A program made the translations under genes and the position numbers. A stretch of DNA of 57,144 bases from Clostridia bacterium (GTDB taxonomy: Bacteria; Bacillota; Clostridia; Christensenellales; DUVY01): assembly GCA_026001225.1 (NCBI GenBank), contig BNZQ01000007.1, forward strand, positions 1-57,144, read 5' to 3'. The notes under the pieces are model-generated. The model worked only from the letters and a program-made list of their open reading frames with translations. It was not told where the DNA came from and searched no databases. Positions 1 through 8,320 of this stretch are shown piece by piece. How positions within the stretch are numbered: position 1 is the stretch's first letter; each line of letters starts with the position of its first letter.

Positions 1-105
1 GGCGTGATCGTGGAGCGCGGCAATCTGCGGGAGCTGCTCGCGCTGAACGGGCGGTTCGCGGCGATCTATGAGGCGCAATCCGCTCACGCGGCGGAGACTT
101 TGTAG
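1..105 (+). CDS. ABC exporter subunit, C-terminal end only
   Basis: Only the last 34 residues are in the window, ending at TAG 103-105. They read GVIVERGNLRELLALNGRFA followed by AIYEAQ and a short tail. This is the usual end of an ABC exporter nucleotide-binding domain, after the H-loop, where the family has a D/E-x-G-x-H-x-E-L-L-x-x-x-G-x-Y/F motif. A second complete exporter half follows after one repeat element, so the two probably form a heterodimeric ABC exporter. The substrate cannot be inferred. Everything upstream lies outside the window. Confidence 0.75.
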   Translation, partial: GVIVERGNLRELLALNGRFAAIYEAQSAHAAETL

Positions 106-128
106 AGCAATGAAAGAATGAGGATTAA

Positions 129-312
129 ACAACTGAAAACTTAAACAAGTGAAAAGTGAAAAGTGAAAACTGAAAATTTCGGTCGAATATCCGTAAAAGA
201 AAGTTCGTCGGCGGGTAAGGAGTGTAAAGCATGATAAAGGCCGCATTCTCGACAGATCCGGAATTTTCAGTTTTCAGTTTTCACCTTTCAGTTATTGACA
301 GTTTTCAATTTA
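129..312 (+). repeat. Family A heptamer-bounded element, copy A1
   Basis: A left array of degenerate heptamers (TGAAAAC/TGAAAAG types, 129-178) is followed by a core of about 80 bp beginning TTTCGGTCGA and ending near TCGACAGATCC. A right array of the inverted heptamers (TTTTCAG/TTTTCAC, about 262-312) closes it. The arrays are complementary and can pair as a long stem. It lies between two ABC exporter genes and reads in their direction. An open frame runs through it, which explains an apparent 29-residue N-terminal extension of the next gene. Confidence 0.85.
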
Positions 313-317
313 AAATT

Positions 318-2111
318 ATGGCTGAACGCAATAGATTTTTTGAAGACGAGCGGTTGGACGAGCGGTTCAAGGGACGCATGTTGTTCCGCATCTTGCGTTA
401 CGTTAAACCGTATCGCAAGACGATCGCCTTTATCTTTGCCCTGATGCTGGTCATGGGCCTGGTCGCGTTGCTGCCGCCGCTGTTCAACCGGATCATCATC
501 GACCGGGTTTTCGAGGCGCAGGGCGCGTATGTGCGGTTGGCGATCGGGATCATGGCCGCATGGGCGAGCGTCGCCGCGGCCGACGTGATTTATACCTTTT
601 TCCGTTCGCGGATCATGGCGAAAACGGGCTATAAGATCGTGCGTGACATTCGGCGCGACGTTTTTTACAATCTGCAAAAGTTGGCGTTCGATTACTACGA
701 TTCGCGCCCTGCGGGCAAGGTTTTGGTGCGCGTGACCAACTATGTGGACGATTTGGCGAATATCTTTTCAAGTACGATCATCGGCATGATCGTGGACGTG
801 ATCAAAATGATCCTCGTCACGTTTTGGCTCTTTGTTTTGGATTGGCGGTTAGCGTCCGTCACGTTGGCCTGCATGATCCCGCTGTGCGGTTTGTTCTTCA
901 CGATCTACCACTTTTTGCACAAGCGCAGCGGCGACATGCGCAACAAGATCAGCAACCGCACCGCCTATATCGCGGAGAATATCAACGGCTCGTTCGTCAC
1001 GAAAGCGTTCGGCCGCGCCAAAACCAACACCGCGATCTACGACGGCCTGTCCAAGGACGTCAACAAACGGTGGCGCCGTTTCATTCGGTTGAATGAAACG
1101 TTATGGCCCTCGATGGACGGCTTTTACAGCTTGGCCGTTATCGGCACCTATATTTTGGTGCTGTGGCTGGCGACGAACGGCGGCGCCGGCGTCACCGCCG
1201 GCGGCATGTCGATCGGCTTATTGTCGAGCTTTATCGGCTATATGGGCATGTACGTGGGGCCCTTGAACAATATCGCGGCGCAATTTCAGGGCTTGAGCCT
1301 GGCGTCGAGCAACGTCGAGCGGATTTTCGAGGTCATGAACACCGAGCCCTCGATCTTTGATAAACCGAACGCCTACGAGTTGCCGCCGATCGCGGGCGAG
1401 GTGGCGTTTGACAACGTGACGTTCGCCTATGAAAAAGGGCACAACATTTTAGAGAACGTCAATTTAAACGTGCCCGCGGGCAAGTGCATCGCCCTCGTCG
1501 GGCCGACCGGCGCCGGCAAGTCCACGGTCGTCAATTTGCTGTCGCGCTTTTACGACGTGACGGCGGGCAAGGTGACGGTGGACGGGCACAACGTTGCGGA
1601 CGTGACCCTGCAATCCTTGCGCGAGCAGGTCGGCGTGATGATGCAGGACACCTTCATTTTCGGCGGGACGGTCATGGAGAACATCCGCTTCGGCCGTCCG
1701 TCGGCGACCGACGGGGAATGTATCAAGGCCGCGGAAACGGTCTATGCGTCGGAGTTTATAGAGAAGCTGTCGGGCGGATACGGGCATCAGCTGTCCGAGC
1801 AGGGCGCGGGCCTGTCGGTGGGGGAGAAGCAGCTGCTATGCTTTGCGCGCGCGGTCGTGGCCGATCCCAAAATTTTGATTTTGGACGAGGCCACGTCGAG
1901 TGTGGACAGCGAAACCGAGGCCAAAATTCAGCTTGCCTTGAACGCTCTTTTGCGGGGGCGCACGTCCTTTGTGATCGCGCACAGGCTGTCCACGATCAAA
2001 AAAGCGGATTGCATTCTGTATATCGCCGATAAGAATATCGCGGAAGCCGGCACGCACGAGCAGCTCATGGAGAAGCGCGGGCTGTATTACAAGTTAGCTG
2101 CAAATCATTAA
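318..2111 (+). CDS. ABC exporter, fused permease/ATPase half
   Basis: This is a 597-residue type IV ABC exporter half: an N-terminal six-helix transmembrane domain (about residues 1-330) and a C-terminal nucleotide-binding domain. Walker A is GPTGAGKST near residue 395, the signature is LSVGEKQ near 499, Walker B is ILILDEATSS near 522 and the H-loop is IAHRLST. ATG 318 is preferred to the upstream ATG at 231, because the extra 29 codons lie wholly inside repeat element A1 and are not family-like. No strong Shine-Dalgarno precedes 318, so the start is moderately certain. It probably pairs with the exporter half that ends at base 105. Export of a drug, lipid or peptide is possible; nothing shows which. 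Confidence 0.93.
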   Translation: MAERNRFFEDERLDERFKGRMLFRILRYVKPYRKTIAFIFALMLVMGLVALLPPLFNRIIIDRVFEAQGAYVRLAIGIMAAWASVAAADVIYTFFRSRIMAKTGYKIVRDIRRDVFYNLQKLAFDYYDSRPAGKVLVRVTNYVDDLANIFSSTIIGMIVDVIKMILVTFWLFVLDWRLASVTLACMIPLCGLFFTIYHFLHKRSGDMRNKISNRTAYIAENINGSFVTKAFGRAKTNTAIYDGLSKDVNKRWRRFIRLNETLWPSMDGFYSLAVIGTYILVLWLATNGGAGVTAGGMSIGLLSSFIGYMGMYVGPLNNIAAQFQGLSLASSNVERIFEVMNTEPSIFDKPNAYELPPIAGEVAFDNVTFAYEKGHNILENVNLNVPAGKCIALVGPTGAGKSTVVNLLSRFYDVTAGKVTVDGHNVADVTLQSLREQVGVMMQDTFIFGGTVMENIRFGRPSATDGECIKAAETVYASEFIEKLSGGYGHQLSEQGAGLSVGEKQLLCFARAVVADPKILILDEATSSVDSETEAKIQLALNALLRGRTSFVIAHRLSTIKKADCILYIADKNIAEAGTHEQLMEKRGLYYKLAANH

Positions 2112-2192
2112 AGAAATTCCGGAGCTGCATTCTAGCGCGTTTGATTCCGTTTTCAAGGTATGGGGAATGGTTCAAATTTACGAATATTCGCA

Positions 2193-3101
2193 TTATAAAA
2201 ATTCGGACAGCACATCATCGCCCGCACTATCAAAAGGAAAAACCGTTTTGCAAATAGAATAAATTTCTTTACTTTTAATTCCTAAATTTAAATCAATTTT
2301 CAATATTTTTTGGTGGCAGAATTCATTTTTCTGTTGACTGTCAACAATACTTCTTAGGTGTTCTGAATCTTTAAATTCCTCTTTTGCAATATCAAAATGG
2401 GTAAACATCATTTGCTTATTTATTTTTGCATGAAAATAAAAACAATTGGATATTTTTCTTTCTGTTCTATCCGGTTTATTATAATCATTCGGATAATATC
2501 TCCCTACAATTATCATAGCTGCACATTCATCTCTTTTGTAGGATACATCCAAGCTATATCCATATGTATCATTTGCATTTGCTGTAGTGAAAATCCCTCT
2601 AATTTTAGACCCATTTTTATTATTAAATAATTTGGAAAAAGCGTCTTTTAATGAAACGCCAGATGTAGGAGCCGCATTTTTGGGAGGGACGATTTGGCTT
2701 AGCTTGGGCGGAAAGACTCTCACAAATAATGCATTTTTTAATGCATTTTCAGCTGAGATTACTTTTGATAATTTTTCAAAGTCAAGTTCATCTAGCTCAA
2801 CAAGTTTTTCTTTTAAAAATACTCCATTCCCCTTTTTTTCCAAATCCGAAAATCTTACCAGTCCTTCTTCATGTTTTCTCAAATTAGCCCCATACGAATC
2901 AATTATCTCTTTAACGCCATATGATTCGATAGATGTCCCAACATTTCCATCTAAAATATATGTGATTTCATATTCTCTGCCACTCCGCAAGCGTTCAACT
3001 TGCCAAGACTTTTTTAGGGTAATCATTTCACCGTTTGGACGCTTTGCGTGTGCAGATGTTCGACACGATACAATAAATAGTTTTTCGGTAATTTCTGACA
3101 T
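2193..3101 (-). CDS. AT-rich protein of unknown function
   Basis: The gene encodes 302 residues that I do not recognise. No signal peptide or membrane helix is evident. The protein is mixed charged with a lysine-rich middle and Tyr/Phe-rich stretches such as YGYSLDVSYKRDE and ISNCFYFHAKINK. The DNA is much more AT-rich than the ABC and diguanylate cyclase genes on either side, which suggests recent acquisition. It stands alone on the minus strand, converging with the exporter gene. Upstream is a tandem 14-bp repeat. The protein may belong to a phage or defence island, but no motif supports a function. Confidence 0.6.
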   Translation of the reverse strand: MSEITEKLFIVSCRTSAHAKRPNGEMITLKKSWQVERLRSGREYEITYILDGNVGTSIESYGVKEIIDSYGANLRKHEEGLVRFSDLEKKGNGVFLKEKLVELDELDFEKLSKVISAENALKNALFVRVFPPKLSQIVPPKNAAPTSGVSLKDAFSKLFNNKNGSKIRGIFTTANANDTYGYSLDVSYKRDECAAMIIVGRYYPNDYNKPDRTERKISNCFYFHAKINKQMMFTHFDIAKEEFKDSEHLRSIVDSQQKNEFCHQKILKIDLNLGIKSKEIYSICKTVFPFDSAGDDVLSEFL

Positions 3102-3106
3102 AGCTC

Positions 3107-3140
3107 TAATTACACTCGTATAATTACACTCGTATAATTA
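3107..3140. repeat. Tandem 14-bp repeat before the AT-rich gene
   Basis: Two perfect copies of TAATTACACTCGTA are followed by a third partial unit, TAATTA. The array ends six bases from the start codon at 3101, so it occupies the promoter or operator position of that gene. Each unit contains TAATTA, itself a palindrome. Confidence 0.7.
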
Positions 3141-3225
3141 AATTCGGGAATCATGGTTTCGTGCCATAGTTTTTTTGGAGGGGCGAGGTAAAAGCCCGCA
3201 GAGCGCGCTAAGGGCGCGAAGCGCG

Positions 3226-4461
3226 TTAGCGATCGTTGACGCCCAAACCCTTGGCCGCTTTCCTGATTTTCTTGTGCTCGTACATCAAGGCGTCCGCCTG
3301 TTCGATCATTTGGGCGACGGTGGTATGCTCGCGGTAATCGCCCTTGCAATGGCCCTGACTGTATTCCAAACGGATATCGTTGTCCACGTTCTCGATTTCC
3401 ACGTTCTCCGCGAAACGGCGCAGAACATCGTCGACGACCCTTTCGTCGCGTCCGATAAAGGCCGCCACGAACTCGTCGCCGCCCATGCGGATTATAATAT
3501 CGCCCGCGCGGAACGTACGCTTTAACGCGCTGGCAAACCGTTTGATCAGGTTGTCGCCCGCCGCATGGCCCAATGTGTCGTTAACGCGCTTTAAGCCGTC
3601 CAAATCGAAGAACGTCACGCAGAGATAACAGGACGGATTGAGATTACGGAACAGCTCCTCCACCTTGGGCAAGCCCTGATTGCGGGCATACAGGCCGGTC
3701 AGGGCGTCGTAGGACGCCTCTTTCATATGCTCGTATTCGGTTTGCTCCTTGGTGATGTCCACGCAGTTGAAAAGCGTGACGTTGTTGTTTTCCGTCCAAC
3801 GGGTTTCGGTCATGATGATCTTGAACCAACAGTTCGAGCGGGAATCCAAATAAACGATATCCTCGCCGCTGGCGGGCGGCCGTTTGCACAGCTTGTACAG
3901 ATAGGTCAGGAGGCCCTCGCGTTTTTCGTGTTTTAAGTCGGTGTGGCCCGCGCAGAGGGCTGCCGCCGTTTCGTTGTGGAACACAATCCTGTCGGTTTCT
4001 TTGTCGATCAGCACGATCACGGAGTGCAGCGAGTTGAACAGGTTCAGCATCATGGCGCGGTTGACGTCAAATTCCTCGCGCTGTTTTTTGATGCTTTCCA
4101 CCGCCCAATTGAACGTTTTGCCGAAATCGCCCATGAAATCGATGCTTTGGCTGTAATCGCCCGCCGCGATCTGCTCGGCCTGCCAAATAATGTGCATCAA
4201 CTGGCTGTGAATAACCTTTAAGCCCATGGCGAGGTAATTCGAGCGCGGGGGAGGCGTCATCGACACGTTGCCGTTGGACAGCTCGCGCGAGAACTCGAAA
4301 ACCTCTTTGAGCATTTGGGATAATTTATTGAACGCGACGACAGCCTCAACCGCGCCGGGCGCGGCCGAGGCTTCGTCAAGCAACACAAAATCTGCGACGA
4401 CCAATTTCTTTAGTCCCGCGGAAAGCTGCTCGAAAATTTCCGTACAGGAATTTTCGGCCAT
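3226..4461 (-). CDS. Diguanylate cyclase with PAS-like domain
   Basis: This 411-residue soluble protein makes the second messenger c-di-GMP from two GTP. The C-terminal GGDEF domain has the intact active-site motif GGDEF at residues 327-331. RAGD at 318-321, exactly five residues before it, is the product-binding inhibitory I-site. A PAS-like segment lies at about 140-240 (NSLHSVIVLIDKETDRIVFH). Before it is a helical, HAMP-like stretch (about 80-135) with no transmembrane helix, so the sensor is cytosolic. It starts six bases after the stop of a V4R-domain gene in the same direction. The pair is probably a two-gene operon in which V4R senses a ligand and the cyclase responds. Confidence 0.93.
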   Translation of the reverse strand: MAENSCTEIFEQLSAGLKKLVVADFVLLDEASAAPGAVEAVVAFNKLSQMLKEVFEFSRELSNGNVSMTPPPRSNYLAMGLKVIHSQLMHIIWQAEQIAAGDYSQSIDFMGDFGKTFNWAVESIKKQREEFDVNRAMMLNLFNSLHSVIVLIDKETDRIVFHNETAAALCAGHTDLKHEKREGLLTYLYKLCKRPPASGEDIVYLDSRSNCWFKIIMTETRWTENNNVTLFNCVDITKEQTEYEHMKEASYDALTGLYARNQGLPKVEELFRNLNPSCYLCVTFFDLDGLKRVNDTLGHAAGDNLIKRFASALKRTFRAGDIIIRMGGDEFVAAFIGRDERVVDDVLRRFAENVEIENVDNDIRLEYSQGHCKGDYREHTTVAQMIEQADALMYEHKKIRKAAKGLGVNDR

Positions 4462-4467
4462 TAAAGG

Positions 4468-4992
4468 TTATTTCTTGTCGGCGGAGAACCGGCAGGTGCG
4501 GTCGCCGCTGGCCCAACAGTCGATCTCGATTACCTCGTAGTCGCCGCCGGTATAGGCCTTCAGGACGCCCGCGAGGAAGCCCTCGTCATAGTGGCAGACG
4601 GTTTCGCCGACCACCGGCAAGCCGGAGCAATCCAAATCCTCGGACACCGTCAAAACGAGCTTCGTTTTGTCCGCGTTGGACTTCTCGATCCGCAAAATGC
4701 CGATCGCCAACGTCTTTAAAACGCTTTGCAGCTCCGCGACGAAGGCGTCGAAGGCGGCTTTCAAATTGAGGTTGTTTTTGGCGAAAGCCATGCCCGCCGA
4801 AAAGCCCGCCTGCCGGAACATCTCCTGCGCGGTTTCGGTGCCGTAGTGCGCTTGCAGCGTGTCAAAGACCGTAAACTGCATCAACCGATAGACCGCGACG
4901 GGCAGGCTTTGCCCTAAATTCTTGCGTCCCTCCTCGATGTCGCCGATGCGTTTCCAATCAAATTCGGGAACCTTCACTTGCTTTTTGTCCAT
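4468..4992 (-). CDS. V4R-domain sensor protein
   Basis: This 174-residue protein has the layout of the V4R (4-vinyl reductase) domain, a small ligand-binding fold. The C-terminal half carries the expected pattern of CSGLP, CHYDEGFLAG, a Glu and DCWASGDRTCRF. The spaced cysteines (C in CSG, CHY, DCW and TC) can bind a metal or heme-like ligand in relatives. It is the first gene after a strong promoter and is followed six bases later by the diguanylate cyclase. V4R proteins often partner signalling enzymes, so a role as the input unit for c-di-GMP synthesis is the best inference. Confidence 0.8.
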   Translation of the reverse strand: MDKKQVKVPEFDWKRIGDIEEGRKNLGQSLPVAVYRLMQFTVFDTLQAHYGTETAQEMFRQAGFSAGMAFAKNNLNLKAAFDAFVAELQSVLKTLAIGILRIEKSNADKTKLVLTVSEDLDCSGLPVVGETVCHYDEGFLAGVLKAYTGGDYEVIEIDCWASGDRTCRFSADKK

Positions 4993-5049
4993 TGTTTCTT
5001 ACCACCTTTTTTTGAATTGGCCTCAAGGGCCAAAATTTGTGTTTACAGT

Positions 5050-5078
5050 AGTATACCGTAAAATTGTTCTTTTGTCAA
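5050..5078 (-). promoter_or_regulatory. Promoter of the V4R/GGDEF operon
   Basis: On the minus strand there is TTGACA (5073-5078), a 17-bp spacer and TATACT (5050-5055). It lies about 58 bases from the ATG at 4992, which is preceded by a purine-rich AGGTGG ribosome site. Confidence 0.8.
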
Positions 5079-5164
5079 AAGGAATTTACCAACTTGCCCG
5101 AAAGTGAAAATTGCAAGTTAAATTGTCCGGGTTTAAGAAATCTTGTTGATGGTTTCCTATTCGT

Positions 5165-5512
5165 TTATTTCAGCAGTTTATCAAAAATATGAAGTAAAAC
5201 GGTCAGCGACGCCAGAATACTAATAATCACATGAACATGCTTTACGGTACGTATCTTCTTTGTTTTAGAAGCAATGACGCCGGACAAGATGCTTATGAAA
5301 ATGAAAAGCACCGCAAGGATACCGGAAGAAAACTGCATTTGAATACCTGCTAAGTATATATGGAGAACGCAAGCGATCGACAGTACAACTCCAATAAAAA
5401 TATGTGTCTTAAAGGTATACCTTTTACCAAATACTTTTTTCCCTTTTAGCGGACCGTATGAAAGACATGCGATATAAAAGACTCCCGCAATCAATCCAAT
5501 TATTACACTCAT
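5165..5512 (-). CDS. Four-helix membrane protein, predicted bis-heme b
   Basis: This 115-residue protein has four predicted transmembrane helices. Helix 2 contains H-x13-H (HIFIGVVLSIACVLH) and helix 4 contains the same spacing (HVIISILASLTVLLH). Two His pairs with x13 spacing on alternate helices are the classic arrangement for binding two b hemes across a membrane, as in cytochrome b561-like and ferric-reductase-like proteins. It is the last gene of a minus-strand cluster with apbE and an FMN-binding protein, so it may carry electrons from quinol or a cytosolic donor to an extracellular flavoprotein. The heme assignment is inferred from spacing only. Confidence 0.7.
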   Translation of the reverse strand: MSVIIGLIAGVFYIACLSYGPLKGKKVFGKRYTFKTHIFIGVVLSIACVLHIYLAGIQMQFSSGILAVLFIFISILSGVIASKTKKIRTVKHVHVIISILASLTVLLHIFDKLLK

Positions 5513-5542
5513 TAAAAAACTCCTCTCAAAAAATATATTTTT

Positions 5543-6505
5543 CTATCGGCAAACATAACAATCTAAACGGCTAATTTTTTGCAAATGAAATTGACCCGGT
5601 AAATTCCTTGTTATATAAATCTCATTGTTTTCCGTATAAAATACCGCCTCCGTATTGTCCGTCTTGCCGATTAAGTCCATCCCATCAGTCAATCCCAAAA
5701 CAAATGCGGCAGTAGAAAGGCAATCCGCTTGCATAGAGCTTTGACAAATAACGGTAACACTTTTAATATCTGAATCGCAGGGCCGTCCTGTCTTATGATC
5801 TACAATGTGATGATGTTTTTTACCGCCCGTCTCAAAATACCGTTCGTATGCACCTGACGTAACCACGGATTGATCCTGTATGTCTAATGCCCCAAAGAAT
5901 GTTCCCCTCCGCTGATCGGGATGCTGGATTCCGATTGCCCAAGGCCGTCCGTCCGGGTTGTTTCCCAATGTTTTTACATTCCCGCCCAGATTGATAAAAG
6001 CCGACTGAATCCCCATCGCTTTATATATTTCAATACAACAATCAGCGGCATATCCTTTACCGATTGCCCCTAAATCTATCAGGCAACCGTCACCCCGTAA
6101 AAAAGCGGTATTGTTTTCATTATCCAGTTGCAAATTGTGATAACCGCAAAAAGATAACGCAGTGTTAATCTCCTTTGAGGATGGCAATACAGATTGCTTT
6201 CCGCAACGTCTCCAAAGATCAATAACGGGGGCAAGCGTAATGTCGAATGCCCCGCCGGAAATTTCCGCGAATTGAATTGCCGCGCCTAAAACCGTCATTA
6301 CATCCTTACCGACACAAACCGCTTTCCGTCCCGCCGAACGATTGATTTGGGCCACTTCACCGCTATCGATAAAGAAACTCATAAGGGATTCCAGATGGCT
6401 GATTTCATTCACGGCGTTTTGAGCGGCGGCGGCAGCGTCCTCGCCGCCGATTTTCTGCTCTACCGTTGTGTTCATTAAAAAATCTTGACGTTCCAACCAC
6501 TCCAT
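5543..6505 (-). CDS. apbE: FAD:protein FMN transferase, ApbE family
   Basis: ApbE attaches FMN from FAD to a threonine or serine of target flavoproteins. The 320-residue protein carries the family motifs DLGAIGKGYAAD, NLGGNVKTLG and HHHIVDHKTGRP, plus the metal and FAD region FDITLAPVIDLWR. It has no lipobox or signal peptide, so this version appears to be cytosolic, unlike the lipoprotein form common in Gram-negatives. Its start overlaps the stop of the FMN-binding gene (TAATG), which shows translational coupling. The obvious substrate is the neighbouring protein with the TGATKSS flavinylation motif. Confidence 0.92.
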   Translation of the reverse strand: MEWLERQDFLMNTTVEQKIGGEDAAAAAQNAVNEISHLESLMSFFIDSGEVAQINRSAGRKAVCVGKDVMTVLGAAIQFAEISGGAFDITLAPVIDLWRRCGKQSVLPSSKEINTALSFCGYHNLQLDNENNTAFLRGDGCLIDLGAIGKGYAADCCIEIYKAMGIQSAFINLGGNVKTLGNNPDGRPWAIGIQHPDQRRGTFFGALDIQDQSVVTSGAYERYFETGGKKHHHIVDHKTGRPCDSDIKSVTVICQSSMQADCLSTAAFVLGLTDGMDLIGKTDNTEAVFYTENNEIYITRNLPGQFHLQKISRLDCYVCR

Positions 6506-6921
6506 TATTGATTGCCGTATCCTTTCTCAATCGCATTCTCAATTGCTTTCAAAATGACTAAACTGCTTTTGGTAGCGCCCGTGACAGTATCAACATCAAG
6601 GGATTGAGCGGATAAAACCTCATCCGTTATCCGTACTGCCTGTTGCCCCTTGACGGTTTTGTGATTGTTGATTTTGATATCTGTTATTCTATGATCATGT
6701 ATAGTTACGCTAACATCGGCCGCATTCATAATTGCATCAAACGATCCGTCATAAACGCCGTTGCTGATTTTCGATAAATCGGGCGATTCAATCATGATGC
6801 CTGCAATGATTTCTCTATATTTTGCGTTCCTATAAAAATATCTGCCGGACAAAGAGATCAGCGAAATAAGTAAAACGAAGACCAAAACAGCAATCGTTTT
6901 TTTATACATGACAATTTTCAT
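6505..6921 (-). CDS. Membrane-anchored FMN-binding domain protein
   Basis: This 138-residue protein has one N-terminal transmembrane helix (about 8-25) and an external FMN-binding domain. The flavinylation motif is TVTGATKSS, with T117 as the likely acceptor of phosphoester-linked FMN. I chose ATG 6921 (MKIVMYKK) over the ATG at 6939 because GGAGGT lies six bases before 6921, whereas the upstream ATG overlaps the merR stop and has no site. It resembles small RnfG/NqrC-like carriers. With ApbE and the bis-heme protein it would form a short trans-membrane electron route to an extracellular acceptor. Confidence 0.88.
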   Translation of the reverse strand: MKIVMYKKTIAVLVFVLLISLISLSGRYFYRNAKYREIIAGIMIESPDLSKISNGVYDGSFDAIMNAADVSVTIHDHRITDIKINNHKTVKGQQAVRITDEVLSAQSLDVDTVTGATKSSLVILKAIENAIEKGYGNQ

Positions 6922-6935
6922 GATGGTACCTCCAT

Positions 6936-7361
6936 TCATTTAATAATCTGATTATAAATATCTTGAACGAAAGCCGCGATCTGCCTCTCGTTTTCGCAAT
7001 AAGTTTTACTGTCCCGCATCATGGGAAGTAAATTATCAAGCAGTTTTATAATCCCTCGATAATTCTCAATCATTTTCAGAAGCTCCGTCCGTTTACTGAC
7101 GAAAAGACCAAGATTTTTCCTGTTACATTCGTCACTGATTTCAAGCCCCAACCCTCGGATGACCTTTTTGATCTCCGAAAGTGAAAAGCGGGCATATTTC
7201 ATCACTGACACATACTGCAAATAGATATAATCACGCTCATCATAATAGCGATACCCGTTCTCCGCGCGTTTGGGAGATACGATTCCCAATTTGTCGTAAT
7301 ATCGCAAGGAATCAGTCGATATTCCGGACATCTGCGCCATTTGTTTTATATTCCATACCAT
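6936..7361 (-). CDS. MerR-family transcription regulator
   Basis: This 141-residue regulator has an N-terminal MerR winged helix (WNIKQMAQMSGISTDSLRYYDKLGIVSPKR), then a coiled coil and a short C-terminal effector region. The C-terminal cysteine positions do not match metal-sensing MerR proteins, so the signal is unknown. ATG 7361 follows AGGTGAAAAT, a good ribosome site; a TTG at 7376 is also possible. Its stop overlaps the next gene region (aaATGA). It is transcribed from a promoter with a 19-bp spacer, the hallmark of MerR control, so it probably regulates itself and the flavin module. Confidence 0.9.
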   Translation of the reverse strand: MVWNIKQMAQMSGISTDSLRYYDKLGIVSPKRAENGYRYYDERDYIYLQYVSVMKYARFSLSEIKKVIRGLGLEISDECNRKNLGLFVSKRTELLKMIENYRGIIKLLDNLLPMMRDSKTYCENERQIAAFVQDIYNQIIK

Positions 7362-7391
7362 ATTTTCACCTGCCAATATTGAAGTGCTCTC

Positions 7392-7422
7392 ATTATAACA
7401 TTGGAGCGCACTCTAATGTCAA
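7392..7422 (-). promoter_or_regulatory. MerR-type promoter with 19-bp spacer
   Basis: On the minus strand TTGACA (7417-7422) and TATAAT (7392-7397) are separated by exactly 19 bp. The spacer holds an imperfect dyad, ACATTAGAG and CTCCAATGT. Over-long spacers with a central dyad are how MerR proteins activate by DNA distortion, so this is both the promoter and the probable MerR operator. Confidence 0.9.
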
Positions 7423-7447
7423 CACTTTTTTTGCATCACTTACAACT

Positions 7448-7510
7448 TATTTTTCACTTGCCAATATTGAAGTGCTTTTATTGTAACATTGGAGCGCACT
7501 CCAATGTTTA
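7448..7510 (-). repeat. Second copy of the merR promoter/start region
   Basis: About 59 bp here match 7361-7419 with few changes, so the merR promoter, leader and first codons are present twice in direct orientation. In this copy the dyad is perfect (ACATTGGAG/CTCCAATGT, 19-bp spacer 7486-7504). The hexamers are weaker (TAAACA and TACAAT) and the frame after the TTG meets a stop. It may act as an auxiliary MerR site. Confidence 0.85.
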
Positions 7511-7560
7511 TTTACCCGAAAGCGTTCAGGGTGCGAAACGCGTGCCCGGGAAAATTGCGC

Positions 7561-7589
7561 TTGTATATAACGATTTTTTGTGGTATACT
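7561..7589 (+). promoter_or_regulatory. Promoter of cysE
   Basis: TTGTAT (7561-7566), a 17-bp spacer and TATACT (7584-7589) are present. A GTG at 7580 lies within this promoter, so translation must begin further downstream, which supports ATG 7652. Confidence 0.7.
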
Positions 7590-7651
7590 TAATAGATAAA
7601 CGGCGGAAGCTCAATACCCCCCTCTGTTTTGTTCCGGTATACGGTACTGTC

Positions 7652-8320
7652 ATGGAAACGGATAAAAAGCGAAAGCCCCGGAAAAGAACCGCCTGGGGCG
7701 ATATACGTGCGGATCTGAAATCCGCTATGCTCAACGATCCCGCCGCGCGCAGCCGATTCGAGGTCGCGCTGACTTATAGCGGCTTTCACGCGCTGCTCGC
7801 GTACCGCTTCGCGCATTTTTTGTATAGAGCCGGATTGAAGTTTTCTGCGCGGGTCGTCAGCCAAACGGCGCGTTTCTTTACGGGCGTCGAAATCCATCCG
7901 GCGGCCAAGCTCGGGCGGGGTATTTTTATCGACCACGGCATGGGCGTCGTGATCGGCGAGACCGCCGAGATCGGCGACAATGTCGTCATCTATCAAGGCG
8001 TCACATTGGGCGGCACGGGAAAAGACAAGGGCAAGCGCCACCCCACGATCGGCAACAACGTCATGATCAGCGCGGGCGCAAAGGTTTTAGGGCCGTTCAA
8101 GGTCGGCGACAATGCCAAGATCGGCGCGGGCAGCGTGGTTTTGCGGGAGGTGCCCGAAAACAGCACCGTCGTCGGCGTGCCGGCGCGGATCGTACGGCGC
8201 GGGGGCTTGCGGGTGGAGGATTTGGACCAGGCGACGCCCGACCCGGTCATGGAGGAATTCCATAAATTGCATTGCCAAATCGAGGCGCTGTACAGAATGA
8301 TCGAGGAAAAGGACCGCTAA
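7652..8320 (+). CDS. cysE: Serine O-acetyltransferase
   Basis: CysE acetylates L-serine with acetyl-CoA, the first step of cysteine synthesis. The 222-residue protein has the helical N-terminal segment ([16 protein letters not shown]) and left-handed beta-helix hexapeptide repeats. The active-site block is [20 protein letters not shown] followed by [19 protein letters not shown] 7652 is used because the upstream open frame lies inside the promoter. In many Firmicutes cysE is grouped with gltX and cysS; all three occur here within 11 kb but are split by other genes. Confidence 0.95.
   Translation: METDKKRKPRKRTAWGDIRADLKSAMLNDPAARSRFEVALTYSGFHALLAYRFAHFLYRAGLKFSARVVSQTARFFTGVEIHPAAKLGRGIFIDHGMGVVIGETAEIGDNVVIYQGVTLGGTGKDKGKRHPTIGNNVMISAGAKVLGPFKVGDNAKIGAGSVVLREVPENSTVVGVPARIVRRGGLRVEDLDQATPDPVMEEFHKLHCQIEALYRMIEEKDR

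Noticed and set aside
231..317. N-terminal extension of the ABC exporter from ATG 231
   Set aside because: The 29 codons lie inside repeat element A1 and have no family similarity; ATG 318 fits relatives.
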